From contig NC_056743.1 of assembly GCF_019279795.1 (NCBI RefSeq), forward strand, positions 1,780,778,966 to 1,780,842,965: a stretch of DNA of 64,000 nucleotides, given 5' to 3'. Each line of letters starts with the position of its first letter. Within the stretch, counting starts at the first letter, position 1. The translations under genes were made by a program, and so were the position numbers. Origin of the DNA: Protopterus annectens (lineage: Eukaryota > Chordata > Ceratodontiformes > Protopteridae). Shown piece after piece: positions 59,350 to 64,000 of the stretch. A model generated the notes under the pieces. The model had not been told where the DNA came from, searched no databases, and worked only from the letters and a program-made list of their open reading frames with translations.

Positions 59350-59467
59350 CTTCTGTGGAAGGTTGGGTGCTGGGATGGCAACTTGAAACTGTAAAACTTC
59401 ACTGCAATCATTCTGCAGACCATTGTTTCACTGTGGCAACTTCTAATGAAAAAAGTTAAAAGAAGAA
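59060..59467 (+). mobile_element. tRNA-headed SINE, copy 3 (long form), nested in L1
   Basis: A box TGGTACAGAGG, B box GGTTCAATATTGG, full body including TGTGGGTTTTCTCTGGGTGC and the AAATTGTCCCTATG block missing from copies 1 and 2. A GT microsatellite at 59269-59348 grew from the GTGTGTG of the body. The end is TGTGGCAACTTCTAATG, then AAAAGAAGAAGAGG. The flanks GAGGGGTTCAAAT (59047-59059) and GAGGGGCTCCAAT (59468-59480) are a 13-bp target duplication with 11 matches. Confidence 0.9.
59269..59348 (+). repeat. (TG)n microsatellite inside the SINE
   Basis: About 40 uninterrupted TG units. Confidence 0.98.
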
Positions 59468-61095
59468 GAGGGGCTCCAATAGCGAGGGAAGAAAAAATAT
59501 ATCTGTGGTAGTAAGGGGCTAATAGCAAAGGAAAAGGATTATTCTGATATGTATTTACATTTCCCCCCAAAAAAGCTGGTATGGAGTTTAAAAACATGGG
59601 TGAAATATTCAGCTGTCAGCAGGGAATGTTACTTATAGGTGGGGGCTGGAATTTAATTTGCAATAATGAGGATGTATCAGGGGGCCTAACGGGGAGCATA
59701 TGGCAAAATGGTATATTTCTGAAGAAATTTATGAAAGTATTTGGCCTGGATGACATGACTTCAGTAGTAGGAAATCAGACAGAATGTATGTATTATTCCT
59801 TAAGGTACAATAACTGGGTTAGACTGGAGCGAATTTATATATCACAGCAGCATGTGCATTTATTTGAAAACTTTAATACACATTCATTAACTATTTCAGA
59901 TCATGCACCAATAAAAAATATGATAAAAATGAAGGGTAATGAAGGAAAAATGAGACACGGGTACTTTCCTACCAACCTGTTAAAATGAGAGTAATTAAAG
60001 GAACGGGTAGTGAAAATTATTTTATTGTTAATAGAGAAGATAGAAATTTCTTCAGAAGGGATAGCTAGTGAGTGGGATACATGAAAATGGAGTTGAAAAT
60101 AGGATAGAAGTAAAAGAGAAAGAAATGGTTAAGAAGTAACAAGAATTATCTAGAGAGGCTGACAAAGGTTAATGCATGGGAGAATGAAGGGAATCTCACA
60201 GAACAAGAAGAGGAGTAACTGCAGAATTTTAAAGAGAAAATAAGGGAATATTTGGATAATGCATGAGTTTAGAATGGTTGCTAGTAAGCAACTATTTTTG
60301 ATAACAACTCCAGAGCACAAACACTTTTAGCACAATGAGTTAGACAGCAGAAAGTAGAAAGGGCTGTCCCCACACTTAGGGAGCCTATGACAAAAAAAAA
60401 TGACCATAGATCTATAGCAGTATTAGAAATATTCCTGAAATGTTATGAAAATTTGAATAAAACAGAGAAATGTGAAGTGCAACAACTAGCACAAATGGAA
60501 ATATTTCTGGAAGACTTAATTATTCTATAGTTAGAAGAAAATGAGGTGCAACAACTAATATTTAAGATAGCAGGAGGTGAGATAAAAATGCTGATATATA
60601 ACAATTGGCAGAGAAGTCTCAGGGAATAAATAGCATTCCTATTGAAGTTTCAAAGGTAGAAGGGAAGAAAATGATAAAGATTGGGAATATTTTGTTTCAT
60701 GGTATTTTAAAAAGAGGGGAAGCACCAGAATCTTGGAAGAAAACATTGGTGGCTGTATTACCCAAACAGGGTAAAGACCCATCAGGCCAACTTCATATAG
60801 ACCCAGCTGAAATAAACCATGTTATTAAGTGTTTATGTTTATACCACCTAAAAATGGCAAAGGTGTTGCCAAAATTGATAGACATGAATCAATGTATTTG
60901 TGTGGAGGGTAGAAAAACGTGACAAAATTAACAGAACAATGATGATTCGGAGGGAAGCAGAATGTACAAAAATACCAGAGTTGTTTGTGGGTCTTGAGGC
61001 GGAGAAAGCATTCAGCTGAGTATAGAAGCATTTGCATTTGTTCATAATAAGGTTAATTAGAAGGATATATGATGGAATGACGGCAAGAATTAAAG

Positions 61096-61946
61096 TGGAT
61101 TGGATATTAACATCCCTTCGAATAAACCATGCTCCCATGGAACTCTGTCAAACAGCCTAAGTGATCACTTACCAATCTACACTATAAAGTACCAAAGCAG
61201 CAACCTCAAAACACATCATTATACACTGGTAAGAAAATGTACTGCTTTTCATGAAGACACTTTTATTAACACACTATATCTCATTAAATGGGAGTCACTA
61301 AAGGCTATCTCATAGATTATGTTGTCTCTGAGTGCAACATCTTCCTAGGTGTTCTAAACACACTAGACCCCTTCAGAATAAAAAGGATCAAAGCCAACTC
61401 TGCTCCATGGCTATCCTTAGCAGCTAAAAATCTCATGAAACAAACAGACAAAGCATGGGAAGTCTGGACAAATAATAAAACAGCTCCTACTCTTCTTGCA
61501 TATAGACAACTAAGAAACCTAGCAAAACAATGTATAATCAAAGACATAAAAACCTACTATTCAGCCAATCAAAACATACACATTAATAATCCCAAACTGT
61601 TCTGGACCTCAATCTATAAACTGTTACATCCAGAATAAACTACTCAGCCAACACCAAACACACAGAAACAAAATGCCACCATAGCCAACTAATTTAAAAC
61701 CCACTTTAAATAGACAGTTCAGTCATTAACCAACCAGGCAACTAATCAAGCTCTAGAGGTTCCTACTCAATCAAATAACTTCATTCAACATTTCTCCTTC
61801 CAAGTTTCCACCAATACCATCAAAACATATCTCCAAAAATTAAAGCCTACTACAACTGCCCCTGATAATTTACCCGGAGAATATCTTAAAACAGCAGCTG
61901 AGGCTATTTTATATACAGTTTCAATTCTGATTCAATCCATATCTTA
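61096..61946 (+). mobile_element. LINE-A fragment (endonuclease end to RT start)
   Basis: Reads PCSHGTLSNSLSDHLPIYTI (about 61125; compare CLPDTLSDHLPTFLL of copy 1), then LDPFRIKRIKANSAPWLSLA and SIYKLLHPE. Later LKPTTTAPDNLPGEYLKTAA stands just before the RT, as in the other copies. Truncated at both ends by neighbours. Contains stops. Confidence 0.82.
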
Positions 61947-61947
61947 A

Positions 61948-62083
61948 GTTCTTAGGTTCATAGGTTAGTACTAGGCTAACTGCCCTTGTGAGTCATTGCA
62001 AGCCAGGCAAATTATCCCTTGTGAGACAAACCCTGCACCTTGTGTTTGTAAGGCAAACACCTTAACCATTAGGCCACCCTCCA
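61948..62083 (-). mobile_element. tRNA-derived SINE with CR1 3' tail, copy 2
   Basis: On the minus strand A box TGGCCTAATGGTTAAG (62061-62076), a weak B box GGTTTGTCTC, and a tail CAGTTAGCCTAGTACTAACC, TATGAACCTAAG equal to the CR1 3' end. Same family as 32841-32980. Confidence 0.85.
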
Positions 62084-64000
62084 AAACCCCTATCACCACA
62101 TCCATAAACCTTATCTTAGGCCTTCCTCTTTTCCGGTTACCTGACAGTTTCACCCTTAGCATCTTTTTCCCCAATATACTCTGCATCCCTCCTCAGCACA
62201 TGTCAAAACCAACGTAATCTTGCCTCTCTGGCTTTGTCTCTAAACCTTCCAACCTGGGCTGACCCCCTAATATACTTATTCCTAATCCTGTTCACCCTCT
62301 GCCACTGTCTCCAACTCATATAACATAGATGGTCTCATTACCCTCTTGTAGACCTTCCCTTTCACTCTTACTGGTACTCGTCTGTCACAAATCACTCCTG
62401 ACACTCTTCTCCACCCACTCCATCCTGCCTGTACTCTCTTCTTCACCTCTCTTCCACACTCAACGTTACTCTGAACTGTTGATCCCAAGTATTTAAACTC
62501 ATCCACCTTTGCCACCTCTACTCCCTGCATCCTCACCATTCCTCTATCCTCCCTTCTCATTCACACACACATGTTCTGTCTTAGTCCTGCTGACCTTCAT
62601 TCCTCTTCTCTCTAGAGCATATCTCCATCTCTCCAGGGTCTCCTCCACCTGTTCCCTACTCTCACTACAGATCACAATGTCATCTGCAAACATCATAGTC
62701 CACGGGGACTCCTGTCTGCTCTCATCTACTAACCTGTCCCATCACAATTGCAAATAAGAAAGGGCTCAGAGCTGATCCTTGATGTAATCCCACCTCCACC
62801 TTAAATGTGTACGTCACTCCCACTGCAGACCTCACCGCTGTCACACTACCCTCATACATATCCTGTACCACTCTTGCATACTTCACGGACACTCCCGACT
62901 TCCTCATACAATACCACAACTCCTCTCTAGGCACCCTGTCATATCCTAATTCCACAAAGACAAAATGCAACTCCTTCTGACATTCTCTGTACTTCTCCAC
63001 CAACAGTCTCAGAGCAAACATCACATTTTTAGTGCTCTTTCCTGGCATGAAACCATACTGCTGATCACCAATCACCTCCTCCCTTCTTAACCTAGCTTCC
63101 ACTATTCTTTCCCATAACTTCATGCTGTGACTGATAAATTTAATCCCTCTGTAATTACTACAGTTCTGCACATCACCCTTATTCTTAAAAATCGGTACCA
63201 AAACAATTTCTCCATTCCTCAGGCATCCACTCACTTTCCAAGATTTCATTAAACAATCTAGTTAAAAACTCCATTGCCTTTTCACCTAAACACCTCCATG
63301 CTTCCACAGGTATGTCCTTTTCCATACTTCATAGCTATCCTTGCTCCCTCCTTGCTAATCCACTGCATTTCATGATTCACTGTCTGCACATCATCCAACC
63401 TTCTCTCCCTCTCATTCTCTTCATTCATCAGCCCCTCAAATGTACTCTTTCCATCTGTTCAAACACACTCTTTTCGCTTGTGAGTACATTTCCCTCATTA
63501 TCCTTTATCACCCTTACCTGCTGCACATCTTTACTAGCTCGGTCCCTAATCAGTAAATGTCCTTTTCTCCCTCCTTAGTGTCCAACCTTTCATACAGCTC
63601 TTCATACGCCTTAGCCTTCTCCACCTCTCTCTTACCTCTCTCTTTGCCATGCTCCTCATCTCCTTATACTCCTGTCTACTTTCTTCATTTCTCTGACAAT
63701 CCCGCTTCTTCGCCAACCTCTTTCTATGTATACTCTCATGTACTTCCTCATTTCACCACCAGGTCTCCTTGTCCTCCTTCCTCTTTCCAGATGTCACACC
63801 AAGCACCTTTCTAGCCATCTCCCTTACTAGCTCTGCTGTAGTTACCCAGCTATTCGGTAACTCTTCACTGCCACCCAGTGCCTGTCTTAACTCTTCCCTG
63901 AACTCCACCTCACAATTACCCTTTTTCACTTTCCACCATTTTATCCTTGATGCTGCCCTCACACTCCTCCTCCTCTTCTTGATCACTAGTGTCATCCAAC
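62084..64000 (-). mobile_element. RTE-like LINE, continues past window end
   Basis: On the minus strand, from the window edge: FREELRQALGGSEELPNSWV and VLGVTSGKRKEDKETWW (linker after the endonuclease), the RT, EFKYLGSTVQSN (about 62500), VICDRRVPVRVKGKVYKRVM and, at the C-terminus, RKRGRPKIRFMDVV (about 62110). These are typical of RTE-type vertebrate LINEs. The 3' end is replaced by the SINE. Broken by several stops and shifts. Confidence 0.85.
62722..63249 (-). pseudogene. RTE-like reverse transcriptase core
   Basis: 175 open codons: GEIVLVPIFKNKGDVQNCSN, YRGIKFISHSMKLWERIV, QQYGFMPGKSTKNVMFALRL, FVFVELGYDRVPREELWYCM (the usual first catalytic box FVDLEKAYDRVPR is altered) and VGLHQGSALSPFLFAIVM. 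The segment with the second catalytic box (FADD) is expected just downstream at about 62700, where the frame changes. Inactive. Confidence 0.85.

Larger units (their letters stand above)
58800..61095 (+). mobile_element. L1 LINE ORF2, endonuclease to RT, with a SINE inserted
   Basis: The endonuclease starts LSILSWNVNGLTCTAKTERL and ILQETHLERN (58830-58945), typical for L1. After the SINE (59060-59467) it continues with LIGGGWNLICNNEDVSGG (about 59632) and RIYISQQHVHLFENF, then SDHAPI (about 59898). RT remnants lie at 60605-61090 (INSIPIEVSKVEG; APESWKKTLVAVLPKQGKDP). Broken by many stops. It ends abruptly where a LINE-A fragment begins. Confidence 0.8.

Noticed and set aside
59097-59597. 166-codon minus-strand frame with Thr-His repeats
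   Set aside because: Antisense of the SINE and its GT run.

Overview
The window is vertebrate nuclear DNA. It has one intact, intronless olfactory receptor gene (27077-28027) and otherwise a dense, nested accumulation of transposable elements, microsatellites and minisatellites. No bacterial gene organisation, CRISPR array or rRNA is seen. Five LINE lineages occur together: an esterase-bearing CR1, an L2, an L1, an RTE-like element and a Rex1/CR1/L2-like element called LINE-A here. With tRNA-headed SINEs, an endogenous retrovirus fossil and a DIRS-like fossil, this points to a non-mammalian vertebrate with a large, repeat-rich genome. An amphibian, lungfish or early-branching ray-finned fish fits; the exact group is an inference I cannot settle from sequence alone.

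Layout. 0.6-0.9 kb: tRNA-type SINE. 2.5-6.26 kb: long LINE-A copy. 6.26-9.43 kb: minus-strand class I retrovirus fossil interrupted by a dispersed repeat and a hAT-like MITE. 9.43-12.3 kb: CR1 copy 1. 12.7-13.1 kb: an unusual chain of seven hairpins. 13.4-17.2 kb: SINEs, LINE-A 3' tails and minisatellites. 18.0-20.4 kb: second LINE-A copy with a MITE in its tail. 21.6-26.2 kb: CR1 copy 2, with ORF1 esterase and ORF2, interrupted by a MITE carrying telomere-like repeats. 27.1-28.0 kb: the olfactory receptor. 29.25-32.6 kb: minus-strand L2 with a MITE inserted. 33.7-36.0 kb: minus-strand CR1. 36.4-41.5 kb: minus-strand DIRS-like fossil split by a CR1 at 38.4-40.0 kb. 43-46 kb: tandem repeats. 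46.9-52.2 kb: L1 split by a CR1 at 48.46-51.59 kb. 53.1-57.5 kb: MITE, decayed CR1 pieces and tandem duplications. 58.8-61.1 kb: L1 ORF2 with a SINE inserted. 61.1-64 kb: LINE-A fragment, SINE, and an RTE-like LINE running off the window end.

How the parts relate. CR1 copies end in an 8-bp tandem repeat of the ATGAACCT type, and two tRNA-derived SINEs (32.84 and 61.95 kb) carry the same 3' tail, so CR1 probably mobilised them. Another SINE (13.39 kb) has the head of the 0.6/17/59 kb SINE family joined to the 3' tail of LINE-A. Five MITEs with GGGTCTAT-type termini and 8-bp target duplications (three perfect, two at 6 of 8) lie in LINE-A, L2, CR1 and a retrovirus-associated repeat, so they came later than those insertions. 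Apart from the receptor I see no convincing host exon.
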